From contig CM028384.1 of the NCBI GenBank assembly GCA_013146195.2, positions 72,205,990 through 72,269,989 of the forward strand: 64,000 nucleotides of DNA, read 5' to 3'. Made by a program: the position numbers and the translations under genes. A model generated the notes under the pieces. That model had not been told where the DNA came from. It worked only from the letters and a program-made list of their open reading frames with translations, and ran no database searches. This stretch comes from Codonopsis lanceolata. Taxonomy: Eukaryota > Streptophyta > Magnoliopsida > Asterales > Campanulaceae. Of the stretch, positions 37,001 to 48,000 are shown piece after piece (position 1 is the stretch's first letter; the number at the start of each line of letters is the position of its first letter).

Positions 37001-40000
37001 GCAACGGTAGATTAGTATGGGTGTGGGAACTTTTCCATGCATCTGCAACTCAAGTAACATTATTATTCATGCACACAGATGAATGGTCATTAAATATAGC
37101 TAGTTGATTGCGTACATAGCTATATATTTCTTGGTTTCATCATTCATATAGTTGTGCTTAAATTTATATGTTCATTGCTTCATGCTATCAACTAGTATCA
37201 TAATGTCATTAAAATTACATTTTGGGGTGCATAGCCTTTGAATCACATTGGAGAAACTTGACATACGGCCCTGCAAAAGAAACATAGGTGGCATGACTGA
37301 AAAAACTTGAAAGCGTCAAAGATAATATGTATATATATATATATCCCGTGTTCATTGTTTTCCTCTCTAAGATCTTTCCCAATTCCTCCCAGCATCAATA
37401 TTATCTTGCGAAAACCAAGAGTTACCCCTATATTACACATAAAAGAGACTTCCCCATTCAATGATATGCACACATACTCCCATAGTGAGAGAGAGTTAGA
37501 AATAAAAGGGAGTGAACTCCAGTACTCCCTCAATCACCTACGCGGACGTATGAACAGACAGACGTGGACCCAAGTTTTGAACATGAAGTGAGTGCACATT
37601 GACAAAGGAGCACTTAAATGACCAAGTGACTAAGGTTTTGAACATGCAGTGAGTGCGCATTGTCAATGTTTCCGGTCACAAGTGACTCAAATGACCAATC
37701 TTAAAGAGTAACAATGCAACATAGGGATCCCGAGCCCACTCAATGATTCAAATAGCCAGTGAGCCAACTCTATCACTCAAATAGGGAGTCGCTCCTACCC
37801 CAAGCTCTCTAATCGTCCATGCTTACATAGTAAATTCAGAACTAAACTAAAGTAGACAGCCAGAGACTGTCATGACAATCGCCATTCGCCAGTGCAGATA
37901 GGAGTGTTAAGCAGAGATGCTACATGGCTATGTGAAATATATGAATTCAAAAAAAAAAAAAAATGAATTCAGGGGATAGAAAGGAACAGAAAATACAATA
38001 GCTTGTACAGACTCTTCTGCTTCTTGAGCCTGTTTTCCTTATGGCTCAGAAAATTAAAGTAGTATAGTTCATGGATGACTTTGTTTACAGGGCTTGTGCA
38101 GCTAATTTTTTCTGAGCTCCTCGTGGAATCAGGAATCTTGATGCTTTCATTCGTGCTTTTCAATTTTTTTGTTATGTAGCTTAGTATATAACCTGCGCTA
38201 TAATGGTTTTTTAATCTTACTTAAAATAATATAAATAATAAAACAAAGATTTCTCTACTTCTGCAGATCTGTTTTGTTGTCTTTCATTTCAGCTATGGTT
38301 TTAAAATCCGAGCCTCAGATTTGTTTTTTTAGGAATATTCGTCAAGATCTCCAAGACTGGGAGTTAGAAGAAGGGGTCCAGCTTTTGGAAATTCTGCATG
38401 CTTTCAAGAGGCAAGGTTCTGATGAAGACAAAGTGATTTGGAACGGTACTAAGGATAGGAAATTCTCGGTCAAGTCGTTTTATGCGAAGCTTGATGAAGA
38501 TGTGAATAATCTTTTTCCCTGGAAAGTAATTTGGAAAGCAAAAGTGCCCAGCAGAGTTGCTTTTTTTGCTTAGGAAGTGGCCAAGGAAGCTATCTTAACT
38601 GGAGAAAATTTAAGAGCCTGCGGTAAGATTTATGTCAACAGGTGCTTTTTGTGTAAGCAAGATGAGGAAACTACAAATCATCTGCACTGCCCGGTAACGA
38701 GGGAGATGTGGAGCTGGCTTTTCCTCCTAGTAGGTGTATCGTGCGTGATGCCTAGATCAGTTATTGAATTTCTCCAAGGATGGGCTTCAAATAAACGCAG
38801 GAATAGGAATTTATGGTGGGCTAATGCACCTTTGGCGATTTGGTGGATCATTTGGAAGGAGAGGAACCGAAGGGTGTTTTAGAACATGGAGTCTGATGCT
38901 GCTCGAATTAAGATGGAGGTGTTTCAGACTCTTCGGTTATGGTGTCCGGTACTTGACACTGATGAAGAGAACTCTTTTGTAGAAATAGTAAACGGAACTC
39001 TTAATTAGTTTGTTTCGTTTTTCATGTATACCCCGTGTACAAGGATGCGTCACCTGCTTTGACGTTTTGATTTATATATTTATTTACTTATCAAAAAGGA
39101 TTATATGACAATGAACCTTAAATATATATATATTTTTAATTTTTTTCCCTAAAGGGACATGAGAAAGGATCGAACCTAAGACCTTACACTTCATGAAGCC
39201 TCATCTCTACCACCCCCCTTACGGACATGAGAAAGGATCAAACCTAAGACCTTACACTTCGTGAAGCCTCATCTCTACCACCCCCCTTACGGGCTCCTTA
39301 AATATATAAATAGACATTATTCAAAAGGTTTGACACAAGAAAGTGATTGGATAAAGATAACCTTGATTGAAACAACTTTTGCCTCTGATTGAGATCTAGA
39401 TAACTAGCTGCTCTCAAAGAAGTGAGTGCAGAACTCCATGCAGCCACAAGCCTACCACCATTAAGCAACTATCTATGTAACAAATTAACAATGACTAGAA
39501 AATCTCTACAAAGTGGTTTAACTACTCCATTTTGGAAAAAAATAGAATTATCTAAACAAAATCAACTACAAGACTTGAAAATCCAAATCTCGGGACATAA
39601 ACTAGATGGAGTCCAACTTCCAAGACCTCATGGAAATCCATAATCAGCACCAATGTCAACTTAATATAAGACAGCAAAAGTAACATCCAACATGGGTTTA
39701 TTATTCTTTATACGTTGACCTCATGGAAATCGATAATCAGCACCAATGTCAACTTAATATATGACAGCAAAAGTAATATCCAGCATGGGTTTATTATTCT
39801 TTATACGTTGTCCTCAATGCCGTCAATCATTATATATATATATATATGTGTGTGTGCGTGTGCGTGTGTGTGTTCTAGGAACATTTATAATATATACAGT
39901 GCACCAATATACACAAGAACAAACCTTACAAGTTCGCCAACCAACAATAAAAGGGAATCTTGATGTTAATTAATGAACCTTAATACAGGGAATTATACAA

Positions 40001-41487
40001 ACTGTCAAAATTCTTCACACAACACTCATTCAAAAGCATAAATATCTAACTTCACAATCAGAGAAAAGTAAATGCTTCAAGTAACAAGAGCCCTTAGGAG
40101 ACTCTTTAAGGATCCAAATTTAGAAAGATTCTGCTTTAGGATTCTCCCTAATAAAAACTTTCTAAATTTTGAATGCTTCAAGAGTGTCCTTAGGGCACTT
40201 GTAGTAGTTGCCCAGATGAAAATAGGAATGGAAAGGAACATATTTAGTCATAAACTTCACGTTACAACTTCAGAACAACTAAGTATACATTATAATCTAC
40301 AGTGAGAAATTTTATAATCTCAGTGAAAATTTTCTACTTTCAGATCAAAACAACGGATATGTCATCGAAAACAAAGTCCACTAAATATATTTAGTCATAA
40401 ACTTCACATTACAACTTCAGAACAACTAAGTATACATTATACTCTACAGTGTTTTATAATCTCAGTGAAAATTTTCTACTTTCAGATCAAAACAACGGAT
40501 ATGTCATCGAAAACAAAGTCCACTAAACAAGACAAATACCTTTCACACATCATTCAAGACTTCACAGCTTAACAGCTTTAAAAGATCAGAGACAGTAAAA
40601 TCCAGTAAAGCAATTTCCATTTTAGGACACAAAATATAGCAGACTGCAAATTTCATCAAAGCAAAGCAGCAGACCAACAAATAGAGTACAAAGACATAAT
40701 CTTAAAGACGATAAGATTCATTAAACTGACCAGGAGAATGACTTTGTCTTTGTTAACCTCAGGAACTGGCTTGATCTCCGCGTTTTTGGGTTCCGTAAGA
40801 CGCTGAAATGGCAGCATTTTAAATTCTCCAATTTCTCGGCGCGAAGACTGGCCCAATCTTTCCTCAAGCGACAGTGCAATTCGTTCCTCGAGCGATCTGC
40901 CTTCGGGCTGATGTGCCATCGGCAGCCGGTGCGGGTCGAACCGATGCGAAAGGAATTGGAAGCCATCACCTCGTCGGAAGGCCATTTCTCTTTCCATCAT
41001 CATTTCTCTCCTCACCTCCGCCTCCAGTACACGCTTCCGCGCTATCTCCGCCGCGATTATTTCCTCTCTAATCTGCTCCTTCTCGAGTTCTCGTTGAATC
41101 GCTTCCCGCATGCCGTTAGGGTTCCGGAAAAATTCCTGAGGGCGACCGAAGTTGTTGTTCGGGTATCCAGCTTAAATTTAACAAACAAGTCACAATCAAA
41201 CTCAATTTCTGTTTGATTCTAGAGAAAATACAGGAAAAATAAATCAAGCAAGATAACATTTCTTGCATCATTTTGAAAGAAAAAAAAACAAGAACATTTA
41301 TGCATGTACATCTCAAAGCTTTTTCTTCTTATCCGTTGATCAAAATAATTGAAATTTTAGAGGTGAATTGGAAAACCAAAGGCTTGGACAGACCTCGGAT
41401 AGCTTGTTCAGTGAAGTAAGTATAGCTTGAAGACTGCGCACGATACGTTGAAGGTTGACCATCTGTCGCTCTAAACTTGAACTCCAT
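28052..41487 (-). CDS. U1/matrin-type C2H2 zinc finger protein, 394 aa, three exons, 12-kb intron
   Basis: Exons on the - strand: 41487-41394, 41170-40731, 28702-28052. Phases fit (94 + 440 + 651 bases) and introns are GT-AG. The protein opens MEFKFRATDGQPSTYRAQSS and YFTEQAIRAGYPNNNFGRP, then a long charged helix (EKEQIREEIIAAEIARKR) at about 65-105. The third exon has two fingers with C-x2-C-x12-H-x5-H spacing: WSCAICQ...HLEGKKH (about 216-241) and FWCEMCQ...HRMGKKH (about 327-351). This U1-like type binds RNA, often double-stranded or in splicing complexes. KKKSPLL is repeated between the fingers. A nuclear RNA-related role is inferred; I give no symbol. Direct joining of exon 2 to exon 3 (KVILL then GKQNTN...GVKRKAVTPP) is supported by phase and by my memory of homologues. 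The leader is CT-rich. Confidence 0.85.
29247..31091 (+). repeat. Segment duplicated at 48933-50844
   Basis: From TTTAAACCCCATTTTAGTG to GAGCCAGTTTCTT this stretch is nearly identical, in the same orientation, to 48933-50844, with scattered substitutions and one ~85-bp extra piece in the other copy (48988-49071). It contains an internal tandem duplication present in both copies. It codes for nothing recognisable. Confidence 0.9.
30268..30967. repeat. Tandem duplication, ~350-bp unit, two copies
   Basis: Unit 1 (30268-30631) and unit 2 (about 30632-30967) both run ACACTATCATCAGGAC ... CAACCGACCAACAATGAACG ... CAATCCCACACTTG. The same pair exists in the 48.9-50.8 kb copy, so it predates that duplication. 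Confidence 0.85.
31197..31728. repeat. Segment present inverted at 48537-48915
   Basis: The complement of this stretch appears at 48537-48915 (for example CCCAGGGATCGATGAAGCCT here, and its complement there). The copy lacks the ~165 bp at about 31305-31470, identified here as a LINE 3' end. Confidence 0.88.
31305..31470 (-). mobile_element. 5'-truncated LINE 3' end
   Basis: It begins with a T-run and TTATAAGTAAAGAGTATAAAT, then AAAAAAGGTGACGCGTCC. Read on the - strand, this is the same 3' end as the LINE at 38270-39098 (GGATGCGTCACCTGCTTT, then TTTACTTATCAAAAA). The homologous sequence at 48.8 kb lacks it, so it is an insertion with a poly-A-like tail on the left. Confidence 0.75.
33046..33431. 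repeat. Tandem duplication, ~190-bp unit
   Basis: Two adjacent units share GAACTAGCTCCTCTAACTAG, ATCATATTAGC, GAAGCATGCAT and GCAGTGGG...GTGCATATC. They differ by several substitutions and small indels. No function is apparent. Confidence 0.85.
33427..33505 (-). mobile_element. 31-bp micro-insertion with a 24-bp target duplication (truncated LINE/SINE tail)
   Basis: ATGGGGAAGG...GATGTATCA (24 bp) occurs perfectly at 33427-33450 and 33482-33505. Between them are 31 bases, T-rich then ATAAGTAAATG, matching on the - strand the tail of the local LINE family (TTTACTTAT...AAAAA). This is the structure expected of a target-primed insertion truncated almost to its tail. Confidence 0.7.
33512..33600 (-). 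mobile_element. Second short LINE 3' end
   Basis: TTTTTTGATAAATAAGTAAG at about 33526, followed by CAGGTGAGTACACTACAACT and ACAAGTAT, resembles the 31305-31470 LINE tail and its neighbouring TAGTACACTAGAAGTATAC. It is a diverged truncated copy, and its ends are uncertain. Confidence 0.5.
34794..34906 (+). mobile_element. Truncated tRNA-derived SINE with 13-bp target duplication
   Basis: ATGAATATTTGAG flanks the 87-bp insert at 34807-34893 perfectly (34794-34806, 34894-34906). The insert has a tRNA B-box-like GGTTCCAATC (about 34849) and ends ACTTATTTATCAAAAAAAA. The A box is absent or poor, so it looks 5'-truncated. Its tail resembles the local LINE tail ACTTATCAAAAA. Confidence 0.75.
38270..39098 (+). 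mobile_element. 5'-truncated LINE, non-functional
   Basis: The coding part (38274-39008) covers the C-terminal region of a plant L1-type LINE ORF2: FSVKSFYAKL, FPWKVIWKAKVPSRVAFFA, then the zinc-binding RT-associated domain CFLCKQDEETTNHLHCPVTR, and WWANAPLAIWWIIWKERNRR. Two in-frame stops (near 38572 and 38881) replace residues inside the motif blocks. The RT catalytic domain is missing, as expected of a 5'-truncated copy. The 3' UTR ends TTTATTTACTTATCAAAAA near 39098. It lies in the zinc finger gene's intron, antisense to it. Confidence 0.88.
39157..39288 (-). repeat. Tandem pair of tRNA-like SINE fragments, 66-bp unit
   Basis: Two nearly identical units GGACATGAGAAAGGATC(G/A)AACC ... CTACCACCCCCCTTAC sit side by side. 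On the - strand each reads GGTAGAGATGAGG ... TTAGGTTCGATCC, resembling tRNA A and B boxes. They look like a SINE head that was duplicated locally. Confidence 0.6.
39622..39811. repeat. Tandem duplication, ~96-bp unit
   Basis: GACCTCATGGAAATC...ACCAATGTCAACTTAATAT...CATGGGTTTATTATTC occurs twice in a row with a handful of substitutions. Confidence 0.85.
39827..39872. repeat. (TA)n(TG)n microsatellite
   Basis: A TATATATATATATATGTGTG run continues into GTGCGTGTGTGTG. Simple sequence within the intron. Confidence 0.85.
40240..40528. repeat. Tandem duplication, ~140-bp unit
   Basis: ATTTAGTCATAAACTTCAC ... AAACAACGGATATGTCATCG ... AAAGTCCACTAAA occurs twice in direct succession with one short deletion (GAGAAA) in the second copy. 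It lies about 0.2 kb downstream (intronic side) of the exon 2 donor. Confidence 0.88.
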
Positions 41488-41846
41488 GAGTGAGTGAGTG
41501 TGTGTGCGTGAGTGCGGAGGGAGGAGGAGAGAGGGAGGGAGGAAGATGGAGATTGAGAATTGAAATGTTAGGGTTTTACTGAGTGAATAATTAGATTGAG
41601 GAAATACGAAATACTAGGAATTTGAGACTTTTACTTATGTTTGGGTAGTGGAACTGGGGGACAGAGATGCTAATAGACGCTCTATAAGCGCGTGATTTAT
41701 GTCTCATGAGTATTTATCCTCTACCGCCAGACACTACATCGTACAGCTAAAATTGAATGCAACGTACAGTATGCATTACAGTTTTAAGAAAGACTAGCGT
41801 GGTTAATTTATAGTATAGTCGAGGAAGGAGTAGGATGGGGGTACCA
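41488..41846 (-). promoter_or_regulatory. CT-rich leader and likely promoter of the zinc finger gene
   Basis: On the - strand the start codon is preceded by CACGCACACACACTC and CCTCCCTCCCTCTCTCC (41490-41545), typical of plant 5' UTRs. The promoter should lie within the next few hundred bases; no clear TATA element was chosen. A SINE sits directly upstream at 41864-42044. Confidence 0.4.
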
Positions 41847-42061
41847 GTCAATTAGAATTTCGGTATTCAAAAAGGAGAAACTCTCCCCCGAGGGACCGAG
41901 AGCCCTCATACCCCAGTCTTATGAGAATGTGAGAGGAAAAATCACGAGAACTTCGGCGATTAAGTAAGGAGAATCGGTCACATGTGACTCGATCCTTGGG
42001 CAAATCTACTAGCTCTTAACCAACTAAACTAAGCCCGTGAGGGCGTCAATTAGAATTTCGG
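41847..42061 (-). mobile_element. tRNA-derived SINE, 181 bp, with perfect 17-bp target duplication
   Basis: GTCAATTAGAATTTCGG occurs at 41847-41863 and 42045-42061. The 181 bp between (41864-42044) reads on the - strand from GGGCTTAGTTTAGTTGGTTAAGAGC (pol III A-box-like TTAGTTGGTTAAGAG) to AAGGATCGAGTCAC (B-box-like), then a body unrelated to tRNA, and ends CTCCTTTTTGAATA. Head, boxes and long duplication define an apparently complete SINE. It lies about 380 bp upstream of the zinc finger gene's start codon. Confidence 0.9.
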
Positions 42062-43124
42062 ACTAGAGTACAAGTGGAGTGCATGTGGATGCGGGAGCGG
42101 GAAGACAAAAGACCTAACCCTGGTGACATCAGCAAGAACGTAACACAATTTTTTAACCGAGTTCCATTTGTCACTTAATAATATTCTTCAATAAGATTTT
42201 TTCTCTTCAAGAGTATCATTTTTTTCTCAATTCTTACGTCAGTCACATTGTCGCCTATATATTTTATTCTTATCACTTTATTATTTTTATATTTTTAACT
42301 ATAAATAAGTTTATTTAACTTTAATGATTATATCTCATATTCAAATCTTTTATTTAAATAATAATTAATTAATTTGTATATTGTTTTATGAATAAATTAA
42401 TTTCCATCCATTTGGGATTTAAAAAAATAAAATTGTAAAGAGAAAATGAAGGGTGAATTTTTAGAAAAGAGAATGAAGAGTGAATTTTTAGAAGAGAAAA
42501 TGAAGAAAGATTGGAGGGTTATTTATAAGATAAAGATTGGATGATTTTTTTAAAAAAAGAAAAAATGGTCAATTAGAAAAAATATATATAGTCGGAACTC
42601 ACAAAACAGTCAATTTGAAAATGTGGAGAAATTTGATTTTTGAAAACTCTTTGGAAAAACATGTCAATTTGTTTTTAAAAAAATTAAACAATTGAATTTA
42701 AAATTTTGAGTTGAGAACATGTGGGACCGCCTGTTTCAGAGACATCCATTCGCCTGAGTCTTGTGTGTGCTGCACACGCCCAGTTGGAAGAGGAGGTGCA
42801 CGACGCTTTCCTATTTTCCCAGCTTCTCTTCTTTCTCTCTCCAATTCTTAATCAATAATTTTGGTAAGAATTTTGGGTTAAAAAGTTGATAAGAATTCTC
42901 TCAAATGGTGTAAAATTCTTACCTTAGCTAATAATTTGGCTAAGAGTGCCGGATGGAGATGTTCTAAGGGACATAGAAATGGGATTTAATGCATTAGTGA
43001 AAAATCAAACTTACTGGTGGACCCGGTTCTTAACAGCTAAGAAAACTTGAGAAAATATTTCAATCTATTAGAAGACATTCATTGGTTTTATTCTTGCATG
43101 TTGTTCTTCGTGGATCTCACGAAG
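42062..43124. other. AT-rich intergenic, DNA-transposon-like end near 42960
   Basis: No gene seen. The stretch near 42945-42965 (GCCGGATGGAGATGTTCTAA) looks like a PIF/Tourist-type terminus, but no partner end was resolved. The rest is A/T-rich, with GTGAATTTTTAGAA repeated at about 42450 and 42481. Confidence 0.35.
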
Positions 43125-43875
43125 GTAAAAACTATTTGTTTCAACGAAAATAATTTTTTAAAAATAATTTCTCGAAAATGAAAAAAAATATTTTTAGTGT
43201 TTGATAATTTTTTTGAAAATATGTTGGGAAACATTTTCAGGTGTTTGACAAGTACACGGAAAATGTTACGGGAAACAATTTATGAATAAATACAAAAAAA
43301 TATATTATAATACTAATGTCTCTAAATATACACTAATTTTTAAAAGTGTTTTGAAATTTAAGTAATTTTTCTTTAGTAACTCCCCAACTTATCATTAATA
43401 GTGTCAAATCAATAAAATCTATATTTTTTCAATCTCACAAATACGAAGAAAAAAATTTCATATTTGATATGAAAACACGTTTTAAAATATAAATTGATAA
43501 TGTTTGGGACATCTCTAAATAATATAGTGGACATTTATTTTATAATGTAGTGAATATTTATTAAAATTATAATTTATAAATAGTTTGCACACATATAATA
43601 AAAAAAACTCAATTTATATTTCTAAAAAAAATTGTTGAGTGTAATATTATGTGTGTATGTAAATATGTGTAATTGTGGAAAGAGGCGAATGGTTGCTCGA
43701 ACATTTGGAAAATGATTTAGGAAAAATACATCCATAAGTCATTTTCATTAAAAGAATGCTTCATTTTTCATTGATTCGGAAAAGTGACTACATTTTCCAA
43801 GGATTACCAAACACCAGAAAATAAGGAAAATGTTTTCAAAACATCATTTTTCGTTAAACAAACGGAGTCTTTGCA
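43125..43875. mobile_element. ~750-bp non-autonomous DNA element with CTCCGTTTGTTT termini
   Basis: Left edge AAAACTATTTGTTTCAACGAAAATAA and the complement of the right edge, AAGACTCCGTTTGTTTAACGAAAAATGAT, are imperfect inverted repeats. The interior has TTTGATAA/ACCAAACAC subterminal repeats and GGAAAACATTTTC-type palindromes. A partial relative is at 18620-18805. Target duplication is unclear, so the superfamily is not assigned. Confidence 0.55.
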
Positions 43876-45012
43876 CGGTGATTAAGTGAAATTTGTAAAA
43901 AAAAATTAAGAAAAGAACAACACCAAAATAGAGAGAGGGGGGGTATGGTAGAAAGTTTGCCTACCACTTGTCGTAGGCATTTTCACTCTGGTTTTGGCCA
44001 CGTGAGATACACGCACTAATCAAAAGGCGCGGTGCATCTCACTCTCCAAGTCCAGAAACCTTTTTATACTTTGAATTTGTTCTTTGTGTACCCATTTGGG
44101 AACAAGTTCTAGGATCGGTAAGATTTTTGGAACACTCTCGAACGGTGGTTTATTATTTCATGTTGTTTTGTGGATGTCTTTACTCCCTCCCTTCCTTCGT
44201 CCCTAATTTACTATTTTGTTTAACTTTATTTTTCTAATCGAATGTTTATCAAGTGCAAAATTGACATAATATATATCAACTTTACACTTAAAAATACATA
44301 TTTTGACCAAAATAATCAAACATGACAATAAAAGTACATATAACCATTTAGTTATTATATATTAATCATTGCTTCATGGCAAAATATCTAGTATTCTATT
44401 ATGTGATGTTCCAAATGTTTTAAAAAAACAAACCATGAAACCATTTAAGTATCCAAAAATGCCCTTTTCCTATGATTTATTAAGAAACAAATAAAAGTTT
44501 GTAACGACAATATTCACCACAATTTCACACCACCATCACCGGAGTTTGCCGGAAATCACTTACGCAATCGGTTTCAGTGAAAATTACCTTCGATGGCCAG
44601 AGTTTGTTGAAAATTACGTGGGGGTGAACATTGTAACTATGGGGTATTAGCCTTAAAGATTCAAAGGAACGAAAAATATACTAATCACTGGAGTTGGCAG
44701 CAAGCGGGGAAGAAAATCGAAAGAACTGGATCTAATTGCGCATGCTTTGGACGATTGGACGCGCTCGCAGAAGATTGGGTTCGAGTGCGATGGCAAATTG
44801 GTCCAAGTTTTGGCACTCTTGCGGATGGTTTATGGGCGTGAGCACACCCGACGGCTTTACTAGTTTATTCGGTTTCTTATTTGATCATTTGATGTATTTA
44901 AGATTTGATATTATATCTTATATATGATTGAGTCTATTGACCCAAAATTCTCTCTCATCATCTTCTTCAATCCTCTTTGAAATCAATTGATTTGTATTTG
45001 ATTTATTGTTTA
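43876..45012. other. Intergenic, nothing firm; one Stowaway-like end at ~44180
   Basis: TTACTCCCTCCCTTCCTTCG near 44180 resembles one Stowaway terminus, without a partner found. The less AT-rich stretch 44520-44890 contains a 63-codon frame (44736-44927) with no recognisable domain. Confidence 0.4.
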
Positions 45013-48000
45013 TGTAACGACCCAACCTGAATCTCTATACGAAATCCCAAGGTCGTGTCGTTAAGACAATCTAGAAAGACGGACAAGTAATTGCTAAGCA
45101 TAATAGTGTGAGTCAACAGTTGAGCCAACAAGCTCAAAACAGGAATGTAAAGTCATAACGGCGATACGGAACAACAAAAACCAAAACCTGCGAAAACAAA
45201 TCATAGTGGAACCCAAACCTTTAATCCCAAATCATTGAACCCAAGGCTGAGAGACAACTATCTTTCGACAATTCTACGACGCGCGTGACGCAATATTGCG
45301 CACGGGCAACAAACCATCGGCAAACTTAAGGTCGACGAAACAACAAGATACCAACCTGATGAACAACCACTCGATGGCTACAACATGCTGGAGGGACAAA
45401 CCAACTATAAAAAAATAAGAATTCAAACGCTAAACGACTATACCAAAATCTCACAACTAAGCTTGTCGGAGATAACAACAATAACAATACTATAATACGC
45501 GAGCTAAAACCTTGCTCGGGAAAACAACCAAACCAATTACTAAATAAATACAACAGCTCAACCATACAAGTCGGCTCCCAAAATAATACAATAATAAAAT
45601 ACTACACAATCTACCCAAGTAAAGTTTATCTAACTTTACATTTGTGTCTCACAAGATAAATAAATACAATAATAATAACTCCAAGCCATTGCCCGGAAGA
45701 CCACCTGCTATCAAACACGAACTTGCATTCACAACACGTATTAACGAGCTCACTGCACAAACGAAGTGAAAACAAACACATGGAATGAGTCATAATGACC
45801 CAGTAAGTTGCTAAATGCAACTGTATGGCATGACATAATGCACAAGTATATATAAGAATCATGACATCATATTAGTTTACGAACAATAAACATGTACCAA
45901 GTCATCAAAGCACATAATCTCATATAAACCACGCAGCACATTGTCTTTCACATAAGTGCTCATAAATAAACATGTATAACAAGATAAATTTAACTGTCTG
46001 TATGTCGGCTTTAACTAAACACAAATGGAACTATAACTGAATCAGAATCTGGGCCCAGCCCTCAATAATCAAACCATGGGTCCAACCCTCAAATGATCAC
46101 AACTCATCAGTCTTCTTTAATAAGTACTCGTTTCTTTCATCCAACCTAGGATGAAGAAATTGGAGCTCGATATCAGGCTAGGTGACGCTAACACGAGACC
46201 ACATCCCACTATTGGCCAAATAGTATGGAGAAAAGGAACCAATGTGGCGACTTATAGCGATTATTCCCAAAGACTATGAATTGTCCCATTGCCGACACAA
46301 CGACCAAGACGCCAGCCAGACTTAAATCAAGATGCTAAAGTAGACATTTACTTGTATAAACCAATAAAGACCAAGTCCGATAAGAGCGGACTCATCAAAT
46401 CAAGTAGGTCATAATGCTCTACAAAACCCAATAAACAATGCACATATTTGCACATACTCAACATGTTCAACTAACATACAAGTTTAGTCCAATGAACCAC
46501 ATATTAGGGTACTCATGATCCCCAAGTCGCAACTCAATCAAGAATAACATATAAGCTTACTAGAACCATAATATGAGGTCTACCATAGTCCTATACTCGA
46601 AGTCAAACCGAAGACTACTGTGTTAGTCTAAGTCGTAAGCACTTCGTTAGGTCTACGAGGACCCTCAATTCATAATCTATTCAAGACTAATATGTTCGTC
46701 TAATAAGGACCACAAATCAAGACTTAATAATTAGTCTTCACTAAAAGCACACCGGACTCAACCATAGTCCTAATCGTCGTACATAATCGACATCCTCAAA
46801 ACCATTCTCACAAATAACAAGATTACCCCGTAGTCATAACCTCGCAAGTGCCTTCACGTGCACGCGACTAAATTCCCTAAAAGAGAACTCATTCAATAAT
46901 CATTTCTTAATGATACTCGAGACCATTGGTTGGTCTCTAATGCTTCGTGCTCTACCGAGCACGCTCTAAATCAGTTCCCAAGCGTCACATCCGACTAATC
47001 AAATATCAAGCTTCTAGTAGCTACGTAGCACGACTTTCTAATTTAGTAAAGTGTCACCTAATAATCGCCATCAAGGTCTCTAACAAATCGATATCACAAT
47101 TGAACATAAATTGAGGTACTCGGGTCCTCACCAACATAAGCAAACGAAACCCGAACATCGTATGATTTCAACCCAAGTTCATTAACACATTATTGAACTT
47201 ATAATGACTCAGTTGAGTCTTAACACTACATTTCATTCTTTATACATTTCATAAATCCTGAAAATTGACACATTATTCGAATTTATAACAAACTCGCAAA
47301 ATCATTTGGGTTTGATTCCCAAGCCCTAAAATTCATATAACTCAACCTAATCATAAACCCATTTCATACAACATATATATATATCATAAAATCAACCTAC
47401 ACATGGTATCTAACAATTAATAAGTCCAAGATACAAAAGTAGGCAAGTAACATACAAGTAAAGCTTAATGGCATACTTCCTACACATGATTGTAACAAAT
47501 TCACATTTCCAAAAATCCACAATAAAGGCCTACATGGCATCTCAAATGTTCATTGCAACAAATAGCAAGTAGATTGTTTTCTTTAGGGCCAATGAACCAA
47601 AATCAAAAGAAAGAAGGAAGAATAACTTACTTTCAAACTCCAAACAAGAAAGAAAAATGGGAATGTAATCGGTTGGAAGTAGTCTACTCGTCGAGCTCTT
47701 CGATTCTATAGCTAGGGCTTGAGCAATGGAGAAGATGAACCATGGAAGACCAAGCTAGACCTTTAAAAACTCAAAGGAACACCATGGGAGAAGCTCTCCA
47801 CATTTTTGGAGAGGGAGTGCAGTAAATGGGGTCAAAATGGATGTTGTGGTTGATATTGAGGTCAAAAACCTTAGTGGGGCAAGTGTCAACAAGTTATTGT
47901 TTAATAAAAATATGATTGGGCTTTTAAAAACCAACTTTCGGGTGACCATGCGGTCGCATGGTCCTCAAGCCATGCGGCTGCATCCTCTTGGTGCCAGGCC

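Larger units (their letters stand above)
28703..40730 (-). other. 12-kb second intron of the zinc finger gene, filled with repeats
   Basis: The donor (GTCAGT at 40730) and acceptor (TTTTTTATTGCAG ending at 28703) bound 12,028 bp. Inside are a segment duplicated at 48.5-50.8 kb, LINE pieces in both orientations, a SINE copy, and at least five local tandem duplications. No open frame resembles a host exon. Stretches 31730-33045, 33600-34793 and 34907-38269 hold no feature I can name beyond AT-rich sequence and short (TA)n near 37330. Confidence 0.75.

Noticed and set aside
33046..40528. CRISPR-like or satellite arrays
   Set aside because: Each repeat is only a two-copy tandem duplication of a different unit, without spacers or conserved repeat units.
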